From Marinospirillum minutulum DSM 6287 (lineage in GTDB: Bacteria > Pseudomonadota > Gammaproteobacteria > Pseudomonadales > Halomonadaceae), in NCBI RefSeq assembly GCF_000422325.1, contig NZ_AULO01000009.1:62001-126000 (forward strand): 64,000 nt of DNA. Reading direction: 5' to 3'. Positions 63,809 through 64,000 of the stretch are shown in pieces (position 1 is the stretch's first letter; each line of letters begins with the position of its first letter). Below the pieces are notes generated by a model that searched no databases, was not told where the DNA came from, and saw nothing but the letters and a program-made list of their open reading frames with translations. The translations under genes and the position numbers were made by a program.

Positions 63809-64000
63809 TTACTGGTGTCTAGCTAAGGCCCAAAGCACATGCTCTTGAACGATGGGATCGGGGTAGTCACGCTTAGCATTCAAGGCTTCTATTATAGCTA
63901 GACTAGTGGGTGCATTACCTAAGGCAACAGCAAGGTTGCGTAGCCAGCTGATATAGCCCGTACGGCGAATGGGTGAGCCTTGGGTGTTTTTCAAAAAAGT
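63809..64000 (-). CDS. queG: QueG, epoxyqueuosine reductase, C-terminal part (5' end outside window)
   Basis: Open to the right edge; the visible 63 codons encode the end of the protein. TFLKNTQGSPIRRTGYISWLRNLAVALGNA is the hallmark QueG C-terminal segment, followed by DPIVQEHVLWALARHQ from its HEAT-like repeats. QueG is a cobalamin and [4Fe-4S] enzyme that makes queuosine in tRNA. The catalytic domain lies beyond the window. Confidence 0.9.
   Translation of the reverse strand, partial: TFLKNTQGSPIRRTGYISWLRNLAVALGNAPTSLAIIEALNAKRDYPDPIVQEHVLWALARHQ

Noticed and set aside
1-64000. CRISPR array, prophage, integrase or insertion sequence
   Set aside because: No regularly spaced repeats, transposase, integrase, or terminal inverted repeats with target duplications were seen on either strand.

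Overview
The window reads as chromosomal DNA of a gammaproteobacterium. Most genes have close Escherichia coli or Pseudomonas counterparts, and several gene orders are gammaproteobacterial: dapA-bamC-purC, recC-recB-recD, scpA-scpB-rluB, and rppH-ptsP-TSUP-lgt-thyA-folA as in Pseudomonas. Coding DNA looks moderately AT-rich. A sodium-pumping oxaloacetate decarboxylase and an mdtJI-type exporter would suit a marine or brackish Oceanospirillales-like bacterium (Marinospirillum-like is a guess). No rRNA, CRISPR array, integrase or insertion sequence was seen. The coding strand changes often, and many gene pairs overlap by 4 bases (ATGA or GTGA), which suggests translational coupling.

Positions 1-22.2 kb form an accessory, defence- and stress-flavoured stretch. 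It holds the end of an ADP-ribosylglycohydrolase coupled to a WYL-type regulator, an XRE regulator, an AT-rich O-acyltransferase with an SGNH domain, a hipBA-like module, the complete recCBD operon, a BrnT/BrnA-like module, elyC, a higBA-like module, a PACE efflux protein and a DUF503 protein. It ends with an unrecognised leucine-rich-repeat-like protein preceded by a structured leader, followed by a NERD-nuclease/UvrD-like helicase. Each toxin-antitoxin promoter appears to be built into palindromic operators. The LRR-like protein, its leader and the NERD helicase are the best candidates for something undescribed.

Positions 22.3-35.6 kb carry yeeN, a methyltransferase, a complete MacA-MacB-outer-membrane-factor efflux operon, mdtJI behind a 25-codon upstream ORF, fapA, yciI, and the block rnm-yciO-scpA-scpB-rluB. 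Two identical tRNA-Lys(UUU) genes and a terminator follow at 35.6-35.85 kb.

Positions 36-64 kb are mostly housekeeping: nadA, uppP, perM, a TusA-family gene, bepA, bcp, dapA-bamC-MBL hydrolase-purC, trmO, a HAD phosphatase, rppH-ptsP, an L,D-transpeptidase, an NRDE protein, a hybrid sensor kinase that has lost its phospho-accepting histidine, TSUP-lgt-thyA-folA, a ProQ-domain protein, a CBS protein, a 36-codon small ORF with its own signals, oadGAB, dusC and the 3' end of queG.
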